Source of the DNA: Streptomyces cellostaticus
GTDB lineage: Bacteria; Actinomycetota; Actinomycetes; Streptomycetales; Streptomycetaceae
Length of the DNA stretch: 64,000 nucleotides
Direction: 5' to 3'
Assembly (NCBI RefSeq): GCF_001513965.1
Contig: NZ_KQ948016.1
Span: 386,952-450,951, forward strand
Below are positions 36,633-46,123 of this stretch, one piece after another. Both the position numbers and the translations under genes were made by a program. The notes under the pieces are model-generated. The model had not been told where the DNA came from. It ran no database searches and was given only the letters and a program-made list of their open reading frames with translations. The number at the start of each line of letters is the position of its first letter. Positions within the stretch are counted from its first letter, which is position 1.

Positions 36633-38688
36633 GCTGAGGCGCTTCGGGCGGGGGAAGCTGCCGCGCGCCGCCCTGGTCGCGCTGCTCGTGCTGCCCCTGC
36701 TGTACGGCGCCCTGTACCTGTGGTCGTTCTGGGACCCGTACGGCCGGCTGGACCGCATCCCGGTGGCCCTGGTGAACGACGACAAGGGCGCCACCGCGGG
36801 CGGGAAGAAGGTCACGGCCGGCGACGACATCGTCGACGGGCTGCGCGACAGCCGGGCCTTCGAGTGGCACCAGGTGAGCGATGCCGAGGCCCGCCGGGGC
36901 GTCGAGGACGGCACCTACTACCTGTCGCTGACCATGCCGTCCGACTTCAGCGAGCGGATCGCCTCCAGCTCGGGCGGCTCCCCGGAGACGAGCGCGCTCA
37001 GGGTGCGCACGAACGACGCGAACAACTACATCGTCGGCCAGATCTCCCGGACGGTCTTCAACGAGGTCCGCACGGCCGCGTCCACCAAAGCGTCCCGCAC
37101 CTTCCTGGACAAGATCTTCATCTCGTTCTCCGGCATCCACGACAAGACGGTGACGGCCGCCAAGGGCGCCGACAAGCTCAAGGGCGGCATCGGGAAGGCG
37201 GAGAAGGGCTCCAAGGACCTCGCGGACGGGCTGCAGGACGCCAAGAGCGGCAGCGGCAAACTGGCCAAGGGACTCAAGAAGCTCAACACGGGCGCGGGCG
37301 ACCTGGAGGACGGCTCGCAGCAGGTGGCGGACGGCACCCGGACGCTCGCCGACAACGTCAACGGCGTCTACGAGAAGGCCGGCCCGTTCCTGAGGGACAA
37401 CGGGAAGACGATCGGGGACACGGCCCAGCTGGTCGCCGACTCGGCCCAGGCGGTGCGGCACAACCTCGACGTCCTGGTCAAGCTCGCGCCGGGCGCCGCC
37501 AAGACCGCCCACGCATCCTCGGCCGTCCTGGACGAGGTATACCGGGCACGCTGCGAGACCGCGGCCGTCCCGGACCCCGTCTGCCCGGACCTGAAGAAGG
37601 CCAGGCAGGCGGCCGCCGACGTGGCCACCGTCGCCGACGACCTCAACACCCTGATCGCCGACCAGGACGGCGACCTCAAGACGCTGAAGGACAACCTCGG
37701 CACGCTCCAGAAGCAGGCCCAGGCCCTCGCCGACCGCGCGCCGCACCTGTACACGGACGTGAACGACGCCGTCAAGAAGATCAACAAGCTGAACGACGGC
37801 GCGGCCGAGGTCGCCGCGGGCGCGAAGAAGCTGCATTCCGGGCTCGGCACCGCGCAGACCGGCTCGGCCACGCTGGACCAGGGCATCGGCACGGCGGCGT
37901 CGGGCGCCGAGACCCTCAACGGCGGCATGTACAAGCTGGTCGACGGCTCCGGGAAGCTCGCCGGCGGTCTGCACGACGGCGCGAAGAAGATCCCGGACTA
38001 CGACAAGCAGGACCGCGACCAGCGCACCGGTGTGATGGCCGACCCGGTCCAGCTCGCCTCCCACGATCTGCACAAGGCGCCGAACTACGGCACCGGGTTC
38101 GCCCCGTACTTCATCCCGCTGTCCCTGTGGGTGGGTGCGATGGTGGCGTACATGCTGATCCCGCCGCTCAACCGGCGTGCCCTGGCGGCCGGTTCGCCGG
38201 CCTGGCGGATCGCGCTGGCCGGCTGGCTGCCGGTGGTCGCGGTGGGCGTGCTGCAGACGGCCGCCCTGATGTCCGTGCTGCACTGGGCGATCGGCCTGCA
38301 GATGGCGCGGGCGGCCGGCACGGTCGGCTTCCTGTTCCTCGTGGCGGCCTGCTTCGGGTCGATCGTGCAGTGGCTGAACGCCCGCTTCGGCGCGGCCGGC
38401 CGGATCCTCGTCCTGGCGCTGCTGATGCTCCAGCTGACCTCGGCGGGCGGCACGTATCCCGTGCAGACCAGCCCGGGCTTCTTCAACGCCATCCACCCGT
38501 TCCTGCCGATGAGCTACATCGTGGCGGCCCTGCGCCGGCTGATCACGGGCGGCGGGCTCGGCCCGGTCTGGCAGGCGTGCGGTGTGCTGGCCGCGTTCAC
38601 CGCGGGCGCCCTCGCGCTCACCGCGCTCGCGGCCCGGCGCCGCCAGGTGTGGACGCTGGACCGGCTGCACCCGGAGCTGAGCCTGTGA
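36604..38688 (+). CDS. YhgE/Pip-domain membrane protein (ABC-2 like)
   Basis: A 694-residue protein with one N-terminal membrane segment (LVALLVLPLLYGALYLWSFW), a long external region (~45-490), and five or six C-terminal membrane segments of ABC-2 permease type (from FIPLSLWVGAMVAYMLIPPL to GVLAAFTAGALALTALAA). The YhgE/Pip start is clear: DRIPVALVNDDKGATAGGKK. The external part has repeated helical units with the pattern L-x2-G-x2-K-L (GADKLKGGIGKAEKGSKDL). Related proteins include the phage infection protein Pip and the EsxA-secretion factor EsaA. With the adjacent ABC ATPase it may form an exporter; the cargo is unknown. Confidence 0.9.
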   Translation: MRSPRLAALELRRFGRGKLPRAALVALLVLPLLYGALYLWSFWDPYGRLDRIPVALVNDDKGATAGGKKVTAGDDIVDGLRDSRAFEWHQVSDAEARRGVEDGTYYLSLTMPSDFSERIASSSGGSPETSALRVRTNDANNYIVGQISRTVFNEVRTAASTKASRTFLDKIFISFSGIHDKTVTAAKGADKLKGGIGKAEKGSKDLADGLQDAKSGSGKLAKGLKKLNTGAGDLEDGSQQVADGTRTLADNVNGVYEKAGPFLRDNGKTIGDTAQLVADSAQAVRHNLDVLVKLAPGAAKTAHASSAVLDEVYRARCETAAVPDPVCPDLKKARQAAADVATVADDLNTLIADQDGDLKTLKDNLGTLQKQAQALADRAPHLYTDVNDAVKKINKLNDGAAEVAAGAKKLHSGLGTAQTGSATLDQGIGTAASGAETLNGGMYKLVDGSGKLAGGLHDGAKKIPDYDKQDRDQRTGVMADPVQLASHDLHKAPNYGTGFAPYFIPLSLWVGAMVAYMLIPPLNRRALAAGSPAWRIALAGWLPVVAVGVLQTAALMSVLHWAIGLQMARAAGTVGFLFLVAACFGSIVQWLNARFGAAGRILVLALLMLQLTSAGGTYPVQTSPGFFNAIHPFLPMSYIVAALRRLITGGGLGPVWQACGVLAAFTAGALALTALAARRRQVWTLDRLHPELSL

Positions 38689-38735
38689 TCGCCAAGCGTG
38701 CCCCGCACGCGCGCGTACCTGTGAGAATCAGGGCC

Positions 38736-39365
38736 ATGGAAAGCAGCAGCGCCACGTCCGGCGGCAGCACGCGTCGCGAGGCAACCCGGCAGAAGCTCTA
38801 CGAAGCGGCCGTCACACTCATCGCCGAGCAGGGCTTCTCGGCCACCACGGTGGACGAGATCGCCGAGCGGGCCGGCGTCGCCAAGGGCACGGTCTACTAC
38901 AACTTCGCGAGCAAGTCGGTCCTCTTCGAGGAGCTGCTGCGGCACGGCGTGGGCCTCCTGACCGCCTCCCTGCGGGAGGCGGCCGAGCGGACCGCGGCCG
39001 AGGGCGGCAGCAAGGTGGACGCCCTGGACGCGATGGTCCGCGCGGGCCTGGTCTTCATCGACCGCTACCCGGCCTTCACCCAGCTGTACGTGGCCGAGCT
39101 GTGGCGCACCAACCGCGCCTGGCAGTCCACCTTGATGGTGGTGCGGCAGGAGGCCGTGGCCGTGGTCGAGGGGGTGCTGCGCGAGGGCGTGGCGGCCGGC
39201 GAGTTCAGCGAGGAGATCGACGTCCAGCTGACCGCGGCCGCGCTGGTCGGCATGGTCCTGGTGGCCGCGCTGGACTGGAAGTCCTTCCAGCCGGAGCGCT
39301 CCCTGGACGACGTTCACGCGGCCCTGTCCCGGCTGCTCCAGGGGCGTGTGAGCGGCAAGGGCTGA
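38736..39365 (+). CDS. TetR/AcrR-family regulator
   Basis: A 209-residue repressor. The N-terminal helix-turn-helix is KLYEAAVTLIAEQGFSATTV followed by EIAERAGVAKGTVYYNFASK, a textbook TetR DNA-binding domain. The C-terminal ligand domain (60-200) is helical and has no recognisable ligand signature. It ends the ABC/YhgE unit, 47 bp after the YhgE stop, so it is likely autoregulatory through the palindrome at 35821. The ATG at 38736 was chosen over GTG codons 15 and 49 bp upstream. Confidence 0.93.
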   Translation: MESSSATSGGSTRREATRQKLYEAAVTLIAEQGFSATTVDEIAERAGVAKGTVYYNFASKSVLFEELLRHGVGLLTASLREAAERTAAEGGSKVDALDAMVRAGLVFIDRYPAFTQLYVAELWRTNRAWQSTLMVVRQEAVAVVEGVLREGVAAGEFSEEIDVQLTAAALVGMVLVAALDWKSFQPERSLDDVHAALSRLLQGRVSGKG

Positions 39366-39384
39366 GCACCCGGGGAGCACGAGA

Positions 39385-39416
39385 AAGGCGCCGGTCCGCT
39401 GCCGGACCGGCGCCTT
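39385..39416 (+). terminator. Terminator after the TetR gene
   Basis: A perfect 14-bp stem, AAGGCGCCGGTCCG / CGGACCGGCGCCTT, with loop CTGC, starting 20 bp after the stop. No long U-run follows, as often in Streptomyces. Confidence 0.88.
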
Positions 39417-39759
39417 CCCACTCCCCCGTACTTCCCGTACTCCCCGTACGGTTTTCCCCCGATGGTCCCCCGTGGTGGTCTGCCCCGGGTCCCCCGTGCC
39501 TCGCTTCCGCCGACGGATCGGCGGAAGGAGCGGCCAGGACGCGCGCCGTTCCGCCGCCCCGTGTCGGCGGTTTCGGCCCGCGCCCCCTGCCGTGCCTCCA
39601 CTCTCCCGTTCCCGCAGGTCGTGGCCCATCCGCGCGCGTACTCATCTCGGCACCTAGGTACGGATACTCAGGCGCCCGTACGGGTGCCCAGGGCGCCGGC
39701 CCGGTCGCCGGGGCCGCCCGCGGACCGGATTGTCGGTGGCGGTCGATAAAGTCGCAGGC
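39417..39759 (+). other. Intergenic region upstream of the phytoene-desaturase-like gene
   Basis: A 343-bp gap. It holds three close CCCGTAC units (about 39425-39452) and a 10-bp hairpin CTTCCGCCGA / TCGGCGGAAG with loop CGGA at 39504-39527. The AT-richest part, just before the start at 39740-39750, may contain the promoter. No gene is supported. Confidence 0.5.
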
Positions 39760-41271
39760 ATGGCACGGATTGCGGTGATCGGCGCCGGGATGGGCGCGAT
39801 GGCGGCCGCTGCCCGGCTGGCCGTCGCGGGCCACCGGGTGGCGGTGTACGAGCGTACGGAGACGTACGGCGGCGCGGTGCGCCGCTTCGAGCGGGACGGG
39901 TTCGGCTTCGACACCGGCCCGGGGCTGCTGACGCTGCCCGCCGTGTACCGCGATCTGTTCGTCAAGACCGGCAAGGAGCCGCTGGAGGACGTCGTCGAGC
40001 TGGTCCAGGTCGACCCGGCCGCGCGGCACGTCTTCGCGGACGGCACGGAGGTGTCCCTGCCGAACGCCTCGCGCGCGGGTGTCGTCGCGGCCCTGGACGA
40101 AGCACTGGGATCGGGGGCGGGCGAGCGCTGGGGCGACTTCCTGGTGCGGGCTCGCGAGGCCTGGGACCGCACCCGCCGGCCCCTGCTGGAGGAACCCCTG
40201 TGGCCGAACTGGCAGGTGCTGGCGGAGCAGGAGCCGTATCCGTCGGTCCCGCACAAGCGCCTGCTGCGCACGCGCCGGGCGGGAACACCGGCCGAGATCG
40301 GCGCCTGGGAGCTGCGTGACGAGCGCCTGGCGGCTCTCCTGGAGAGCCACGTGCTCGGGTACGGCCTCGATCCCCGGACCGCTCCGGCGAGCGCCGCCGT
40401 ACTGCCGTACATGGAGCACGCCTTCGGCACCTGGTATGTGCACGGCGGCATAAGGGAGTTGGCGCGCGCGGTGTACGAGCGGTGCGTGCAACGGAGGGTG
40501 GAATTCTCCTTCGGTGCCGAGGTCACGGGGATCGTGGCGAAGGACGGCCGGGCCGTGGGGGTGGAGCTGGCCGACGGGACGGTGGCCGAGGCGGACCATG
40601 TCGTGGCGGACGTGGCCCCGGCGCGGCTGCGGGCCCTGACGGAGTTCCCGCTGGACGAGGACGGTGACGTGCGGCCCGACCCGGTCTCACCCCCGCCCGG
40701 ACGGTTCACCGCCCTGCTGGCTCTGCGCGGCGGGTGCGAGGACCGAGCCGCCCACCGCACGGTCGTCCACGCACCGGATTCCCAGACCGAGCTGGACTTC
40801 CTGGTATCTCCCGGCGGCGACGAGCCCGTGTGTCCCACGGTGACCGTGCTGCGCCCCGACGACCCGGCGCTCAGACCGGACGACGCGCACGAGTCCGTCG
40901 TGGTGTCCGCCGTGGTGTCGACCGAGGCCGCCTGGGAGGACGCGGGCACGGTCCGGCGCTACACGGACTTTCTCCTCGAAGCCGCCGGGTCCGCGGTGCC
41001 GGGGCTGCGCGAGCGTCTGCTGTGGCACGAGGTGCGCACACCCGAGCACACCGAGAACGAGACGGGCGCCGGCTTCGGGGCCGTGCCCGCTCCCGCACTC
41101 GCCGCCGGCGGGGGCCGTTTCCTGCACCCGGCGAACACCACGCGCCTGCCCGGTCTGTACCGGGTGGGCGGCTGGTCCCACCCCGGCGGCGGACTCCCCC
41201 ATGCCGGCATGTCGGGCGCGCTGGTGGCCGGGCTGATCGTGGAGGGCCCGGACTTCCGCGGCTCCCAGTGA
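39760..41271 (+). CDS. Phytoene-desaturase-like FAD oxidoreductase
   Basis: A 503-residue FAD-dependent oxidoreductase of the NAD(P)-binding Rossmann / carotenoid desaturase group. The N-terminal dinucleotide loop is RIAVIGAGMGAMAAAARLA, followed by VYERTETYGGAVRRFERDGF and FDTGPGLLTLPAVYRDLF as in CrtI proteins. The C terminus has the FAD-contact region LYRVGGWSHPGGGLPHAGMS. No crt genes are nearby, so a carotenoid substrate is doubtful; the real substrate is unknown. I chose ATG 39760; the in-frame TTG 30 bp upstream lacks support. Confidence 0.88.
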   Translation: MARIAVIGAGMGAMAAAARLAVAGHRVAVYERTETYGGAVRRFERDGFGFDTGPGLLTLPAVYRDLFVKTGKEPLEDVVELVQVDPAARHVFADGTEVSLPNASRAGVVAALDEALGSGAGERWGDFLVRAREAWDRTRRPLLEEPLWPNWQVLAEQEPYPSVPHKRLLRTRRAGTPAEIGAWELRDERLAALLESHVLGYGLDPRTAPASAAVLPYMEHAFGTWYVHGGIRELARAVYERCVQRRVEFSFGAEVTGIVAKDGRAVGVELADGTVAEADHVVADVAPARLRALTEFPLDEDGDVRPDPVSPPPGRFTALLALRGGCEDRAAHRTVVHAPDSQTELDFLVSPGGDEPVCPTVTVLRPDDPALRPDDAHESVVVSAVVSTEAAWEDAGTVRRYTDFLLEAAGSAVPGLRERLLWHEVRTPEHTENETGAGFGAVPAPALAAGGGRFLHPANTTRLPGLYRVGGWSHPGGGLPHAGMSGALVAGLIVEGPDFRGSQ

Positions 41272-41280
41272 GCGGAGCCG
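41259..41280. terminator. Small hairpin over the convergent gene ends
   Basis: CGGCTCC (41259-41265) pairs with GGAGCCG (41274-41280); the stop codon of the oxidoreductase gene lies in the loop. It may serve both convergent genes, but is short. Confidence 0.45.
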
Positions 41281-41284
41281 GGCT

Positions 41285-42205
41285 TCAGAAACGGTACTTC
41301 TCGTCGTACCCGGCGCCCGGCTGCGGCTGCTGCCCGTTGCCCTGGTACGGGTACGGCTGCTCCTGCGGGAGTTCGCCGCCGTGGGTCTCGTCGGTGCGCT
41401 GCTGCGGGACCCACGCCCCGCCGGCCGTCGACTCGCCGTAGCCGCCGGTGGCGTACGGGTCCTGGCCGTAGCCCTGCTGGCCGTACTGCTGGTCGTAGCC
41501 GGTGTTGTACGAGGCGCCGCCGTAGGGCTGGGAACCGATGTACGGGTCGGAGTAGTTGGCGTAGCCCTGCTGGCCGCCGGTGTCGTAGCCGTAGCCCTGC
41601 TGGGCGTAGCCCGAGTAGTCGTAGGCGTAGTTCTGGTCGGCGCCCTGGGGCTGGGCGGCGCCCGCATAGGCGGTGTCGCCGTAGACGCCGTAGGAACCGG
41701 TGTCCTCGGGCAGGGGCTGCGGCTCGTAGACGGCGGTGGTCTCGGCGGCGGTGGGCTCGGGAGAGCGGGCCGGGGTGAAGACGTCGTCGCGGTCGTAGTC
41801 GTCGTCGCCGTAGGCGAGCTGGTCACGGCCGTAGTCGGCGTTCCGGTCGTCGCCCTCGGCGGCCTCCAGGTCGGAGACCTCGAGGCTCGGCTCGTGGCGG
41901 TCGGCCTTGCCGCGGCGGCGCTTGCTGCTGACGCCCTCGGGGGCGGCGTCGGGACGCTTGACCGCCCAGCCGGCGGCGAAGCCGCGGCGGAAGGACAGCG
42001 TGACGTAGGTCTGGCCGACCGCGAAGGCGATCGCGCCCAGGCCGATGACGACGACGGACGGCATCAGCACGCCCACCACGACACCGAGGAAGCCCGCGAA
42101 CGCGAGCAGCCGCCAGCGCAGCCGCGCCTTGTACTGCAGCAGCACCTCGCCGAGCAACCACAGTGCGACGATGCCGAACGCGATGTAGAGGACCGTCCAG
42201 CCCAT
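41285..42205 (-). CDS. Membrane protein with Tyr/Gly/Gln-rich C-terminal tail
   Basis: A 306-residue protein of unknown function. Three hydrophobic segments lie in the first ~75 residues (WTVLYIAFGIVALWLLGEVL, LLAFAGFLGVVVGVLMPSVV, IGLGAIAFAVGQTYV). A basic stretch (SSKRRRGKADRHE) is followed by an acidic region and then ~140 residues of low complexity dominated by Tyr, Gly and Gln, with repeated QQGYGYD, QQYGQQGYGQ and YGGASYN units. Such a composition is prion-like and may mediate self-association. The gene is convergent with the phytoene-desaturase-like gene and 56 bp downstream of metF. Confidence 0.85.
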   Translation of the reverse strand: MGWTVLYIAFGIVALWLLGEVLLQYKARLRWRLLAFAGFLGVVVGVLMPSVVVIGLGAIAFAVGQTYVTLSFRRGFAAGWAVKRPDAAPEGVSSKRRRGKADRHEPSLEVSDLEAAEGDDRNADYGRDQLAYGDDDYDRDDVFTPARSPEPTAAETTAVYEPQPLPEDTGSYGVYGDTAYAGAAQPQGADQNYAYDYSGYAQQGYGYDTGGQQGYANYSDPYIGSQPYGGASYNTGYDQQYGQQGYGQDPYATGGYGESTAGGAWVPQQRTDETHGGELPQEQPYPYQGNGQQPQPGAGYDEKYRF

Positions 42206-42261
42206 GTACGCCCCTCTCCCAGTGGCCGCTACGCAGTGTGTCGTACGGCGGTGCGGCCGGT

Positions 42262-43194
<933 letters not shown>

Positions 43195-43305
43195 TTAACC
43201 AGGGGCGGGCGGTCCCCCAACCGAGAACCGTAAATTTGCCCGAATTGTCGCCTTCCTGTCCACCCCTTGGACAAAAACCTGGACACACACCCTGTCAGGC
43301 GGGCG

Positions 43306-43953
43306 CTAGGCCTGCCGCAGTCGCTTCGCGAACTCCGCCGTGGCGGCCCCGGGGTCGTCGGCCTCGGTGATGGCGCGGACCACGACCACCCGGCGGGCAC
43401 CGGCGTCCAGCACCTCGTCCAGGTTGGCGAGGTCGATGCCGCCGATGGCGAACCAGGGACGGTCGGTGCCCAGGGAGGCGGTGTACCGGACCAGGTCGAG
43501 GCCGGGTGCGTGGCGGCCGGGCTTGGTGGGGGTGGGCCAGCAGGGGCCGGTGCAGAAGTAGTCCACGCCCTCCTGGACGGCGGCCGCGGCGGCCTCGGAG
43601 TCGGCGTGCGTGGAGCGGCCGATCAGGACGTCGTCGCCGAGGATCGCGCGGGCCGCGGGGACCGGGAGGTCGCCCTGGCCCAGATGGAGCACGCCGGCGG
43701 AGGCGGCATGGGCGACGTCGGCCCGGTCGTTGACCGCGAGCAGCTTGCCGTGCCGGGCACAGGCGTCGGCGAAGACCTTGAGGTGCTCCAGCTCCTCGGC
43801 GGCCTCCATGCCCTTGTCGCGCAGCTGGACGATGTCGACACCGCCGGCCAGGACCGCGTCCAGGAACTCGGCGAGGTCGCCCTGCCGCCTGCGGGCGTCC
43901 GTGCAGAGGTAGAGGCGGGCGTCGGCGAGCCCGCTGCGGGCGGTGTCGGACAT
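43306..43953 (-). CDS. thiE: Thiamine phosphate synthase
   Basis: A 215-residue TIM-barrel enzyme joining HMP-PP and thiazole phosphate to thiamine phosphate. It begins with [20 protein letters not shown]; the pyrophosphate-binding segments are [15 protein letters not shown] and [20 protein letters not shown], followed by [18 protein letters not shown] and [16 protein letters not shown]. The C-terminal phosphate site is [20 protein letters not shown]. It is 2.3 kb from the divergent thiOSG operon and has no TPP riboswitch of its own that I can see. Confidence 0.95.
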   Translation of the reverse strand: MSDTARSGLADARLYLCTDARRRQGDLAEFLDAVLAGGVDIVQLRDKGMEAAEELEHLKVFADACARHGKLLAVNDRADVAHAASAGVLHLGQGDLPVPAARAILGDDVLIGRSTHADSEAAAAAVQEGVDYFCTGPCWPTPTKPGRHAPGLDLVRYTASLGTDRPWFAIGGIDLANLDEVLDAGARRVVVVRAITEADDPGAATAEFAKRLRQA

Positions 43954-43994
43954 GGGTGGATCCCCCCGTGGTCGGTGTCCATGGGTGTGCGAGG

Positions 43995-44028
43995 GGGTGG
44001 CGTACGGGCCATGGCCGGTACGCCACCC
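43995..44028 (-). terminator. Hairpin after the Rv2175c-type gene
   Basis: GGGTGGCGTAC (43995-44005) pairs perfectly with GTACGCCACCC (44018-44028) around a GGCCATGGCC-containing loop, 16 bp after the stop of the leftward gene. Confidence 0.75.
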
Positions 44029-44043
44029 GAGGTGCGGGTCGGT

Positions 44044-44409
44044 TCAGACGGCGAGCGCCTGGGCGCGGCGCTTCACCTCCGTGCCGCGATTCTCGCTCAG
44101 GGCCTGCGCGGGGGTACCGGGCAGGGTCGGGTCGGGGGTGAAGAGCCACTCGATCATCTCTTCCACCGTGAAGCCGTCGTCCCTCAGGAGCGTCAGGGTC
44201 CCGAACAGGCCCTTGACGACCTTGTCCCCGTCGATGAAGGCGGCGGGGACGTGCAGTGCCCTGTTCTCGCCTCGGCGTACGGCGACGAGCTGGCCCTCCT
44301 TGACCAGCTGCCGTACACGCGTCACGTCGACGCCGAGTTGCTCGGCGATGTCGGGGACGGTGAGCCAGGCGGGGACGAGAGCATCGATCTTTGCGTCAAT
44401 CTCGGTCAC
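44044..44409 (-). CDS. Rv2175c-family DNA-binding protein
   Basis: A 121-residue protein. The N-terminal winged helix-turn-helix reads WLTVPDIAEQLGVDVTRVRQ then LVKEGQLVAVRRGENRALHV, and the C-terminal half contains DGFTVEEMIEWLFTPDPTLP and AQALSENRGTEVKRRAQALA. The M. tuberculosis relative Rv2175c is a DNA-binding substrate of the PknL kinase; whether the kinase at 48.5 kb acts on this one is speculation. A longer GTG start at 44433 exists but lacks a ribosome site; both starts are weak. Confidence 0.85.
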   Translation of the reverse strand: MTEIDAKIDALVPAWLTVPDIAEQLGVDVTRVRQLVKEGQLVAVRRGENRALHVPAAFIDGDKVVKGLFGTLTLLRDDGFTVEEMIEWLFTPDPTLPGTPAQALSENRGTEVKRRAQALAV

Positions 44410-44475
44410 GGGAACAAGCCTGCCATCCCCCACTGACAGTCGGAAGCCGAGGCGCTCCGCTGGGGGTGCCGCGAT

Positions 44476-44489
44476 GTGACGTCGGTCAC
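44476..44489. promoter_or_regulatory. Crp-like palindrome GTGACGTCGGTCAC
   Basis: A 5+4+5 inverted repeat that fits the published Streptomyces Crp consensus GTG-N6-GNCAC exactly. It is 67 bp upstream of the Rv2175c-type gene. A second example with the same layout lies upstream of pfkA at 58222. Confidence 0.5.
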
Positions 44490-44490
44490 C

Positions 44491-44524
44491 TGCGGGTCCG
44501 TCGTGGCTGGTCGCACAGTTCCCC
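44491..44524 (+). repeat. Streptomyces intergenic repeat, copy 1
   Basis: TCGTGGCTGGTCGCACAGTT followed by CCCC matches the element at 63291-63325 with few changes. I recognise it as a short interspersed repeat common between Streptomyces genes. Its function is unknown. Confidence 0.75.
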
Positions 44525-44551
44525 TAAGGACAGTTCCTCCAAGGACACTGA

Positions 44552-45784
44552 TCAGTCGGCCGTGGCGTCCTTCAGGGGCCGTGCCGGGTCCGTCAGCACC
44601 TCGGGGTCCATGCGGCGGCCCGCCTCGATCAGACGGCGGCCCTGGGCCAGGTCACGCGGTCGGCCGACGGCCAGGAGGGCCACCAGCCGGTCCTCGCGCA
44701 GCCAGCACACGGTCCAGGCCGGATCCGCCGGGTCGCCGCGCCACACCAGGCGGTCGGCCGCGGGGTGGTGGCCGGCGTACTGGACGAACCGGCCGAACTG
44801 CTCGGACCAGAAGTACGGCACCGGGTCGTAGTCCGCGGGGGTCTCGCCCAGGATGTTCGCGGCGACCGTCCGCGGCCCCTGGAGGGCGTTGTCCCAGTGG
44901 TGGACCAGCAGCCGGGCGCCGTACCGGGCCGAGGGGAAGGAGGCGCAGTCGCCGACCGCGTACACGTCCTCGGCGCAGGTGCGCAGGCGGGCGTCTGCCA
45001 CCACCTCACCGTGCACGCCCAGCTCGATGCCGGAGCCGGCCAGCCAGGCGGTGGCGGGGCGCGCGCCGATGCCGACCACGACGGCGCCCGCGGGCAGCCG
45101 CGTGCCGTCGGCCAGCACCACCACGCCGGGCTCGATGCGCTCCACGCGCGCGTTCGTGCGCAGCTCGGCGCCGCTGTCGGCGTACCAGGCGGTCATGGGC
45201 GCGGCGACCTCGGCGGGCAGCGCACCGGCCAGCGGACGGTCGGCGGCCTCGACGACGGTCACCACGCAGCCCGCCTCCCGGGCCGCCGTGGCGAACTCGG
45301 CGCCGATCCAGCCGGCGCCGACGACCACGATGTCGTGCTGCCGGGCGAGCACCGGCCGCAGCCGTTCGGCGTCGTCCAGGGTGCGCAACAGGTGCACACC
45401 GGGCACGCCCTCGGTGCCGGGCAGGGTGATCGGTTCGGCGCCGGTGGCGAGGACCAGGACGTCGTAGGGCACGGGCCCGGCCTCGGTGTCCAGCTCGTGG
45501 TCGCCGGGGCGCACGCCCAGCACCTCGCAGCCGAGCCGCAGTTCGATGCCGAGCGACTCGAAGTCGACGTCGAAGGCGGAGCCCTCGGACGTGCCGAGCA
45601 GCACGGCCTTGGACAGCGGCGGCCGGTCGTAGGGCTGGTGCGGCTCTGCGCCGATCAGGGTCACGGTGCCCGTGTAGTCCTGTTCCCGCAGGGCCACCGC
45701 GGTCTGCACCCCGGCCATGCCCGCGCCGACGACGACCACGCGCCGCCCCTGTGCAGTGCCCTGCTGTTGTGTCTGCTCGCTCAC
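44552..45784 (-). CDS. FAD-dependent ferredoxin-reductase-like oxidoreductase
   Basis: A 410-residue protein of the putidaredoxin/rhodocoxin reductase type. The FAD loop is VVVVGAGMAGVQTAVALREQ, followed by PYDRPPLSKAVLLG, typical of this family. The NAD(P)H loop is DIVVVGAGWIGAEFATAARE and the second FAD site is CAEDVYAVGDCASFPSARYG; the C-terminal reductase domain includes VPYFWSEQFGRFVQYAG. Such enzymes pass electrons to small ferredoxins for cytochromes P450 or Rieske oxygenases, or act as nitrite-reductase-like partners; no partner is adjacent. GTG 45784 follows GGTGA; a TTG 24 bp upstream was rejected. Confidence 0.92.
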   Translation of the reverse strand: MSEQTQQQGTAQGRRVVVVGAGMAGVQTAVALREQDYTGTVTLIGAEPHQPYDRPPLSKAVLLGTSEGSAFDVDFESLGIELRLGCEVLGVRPGDHELDTEAGPVPYDVLVLATGAEPITLPGTEGVPGVHLLRTLDDAERLRPVLARQHDIVVVGAGWIGAEFATAAREAGCVVTVVEAADRPLAGALPAEVAAPMTAWYADSGAELRTNARVERIEPGVVVLADGTRLPAGAVVVGIGARPATAWLAGSGIELGVHGEVVADARLRTCAEDVYAVGDCASFPSARYGARLLVHHWDNALQGPRTVAANILGETPADYDPVPYFWSEQFGRFVQYAGHHPAADRLVWRGDPADPAWTVCWLREDRLVALLAVGRPRDLAQGRRLIEAGRRMDPEVLTDPARPLKDATAD

Positions 45785-45800
45785 CCGATCACCATAGACA

Positions 45801-45817
45801 ACTGACAATCCGTCAGT
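45801..45817. promoter_or_regulatory. Inverted repeat ACTGACAATCCGTCAGT
   Basis: A 6+5+6 palindrome 17 bp upstream of the FAD-oxidoreductase start. Its left 13 bases also occur at 35761-35773, upstream of the HEPN gene. It resembles TetR-type operators; the regulator is unknown. Confidence 0.45.
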
Positions 45818-46063
45818 CAGCGGACGTGCTCAGTGACCTGTTCCACAACGCTCCTGCCGCTGCCGGGCCGCGACTCCCACTCCCTCCAGCCGGTCGCCCT
45901 CCCGGATGCCGGCCAGATGGCCGCGTACGACGTCGCCGCCCGCGTACTCGGCCCAGATCTCGCCGTCCTTCTCGTGGTACGCGAACCGGGAGCTGGTACC
46001 CACCTGACCTGGGGCTTGGTCCGCCACGGGGGCCAGGATCAGTCCGTCGAGCGAGCGGGCCAC
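45817..46063 (-). pseudogene. Probable broken small-protein gene
   Basis: Starting at GTG 46063 (AGGGAG upstream), the frame encodes VARSLDGLILAPVADQAPGQ, then RFAYHEKDGEIWAEYAGGDV and VRGHLAGIREGDRLE. This strongly resembles the start of a family of ~110-residue actinobacterial proteins often mislabelled N-acetylglutamate synthase. After GDRLE the frame becomes unrelated and ends at 45830. The +1 frame at that point reads REWESRPGSGRSVVEQV and stops at 45817, which looks like the family's C terminus. An internal deletion with frameshift therefore seems to have removed the middle. Recognition is from memory, so a short intact protein is possible. Confidence 0.55.
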
Positions 46064-46123
46064 GGACAGGGGCTCCCTTACGGGTGACGAGCGCTGCGGG
46101 CTAGGGTGGCCACCGTACAAGCA

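Noticed and set aside
39425..39452. Three CCCGTAC units as an iteron-like origin
   Set aside because: Too few and too short, no replication gene nearby, and the location is an ordinary intergenic gap.
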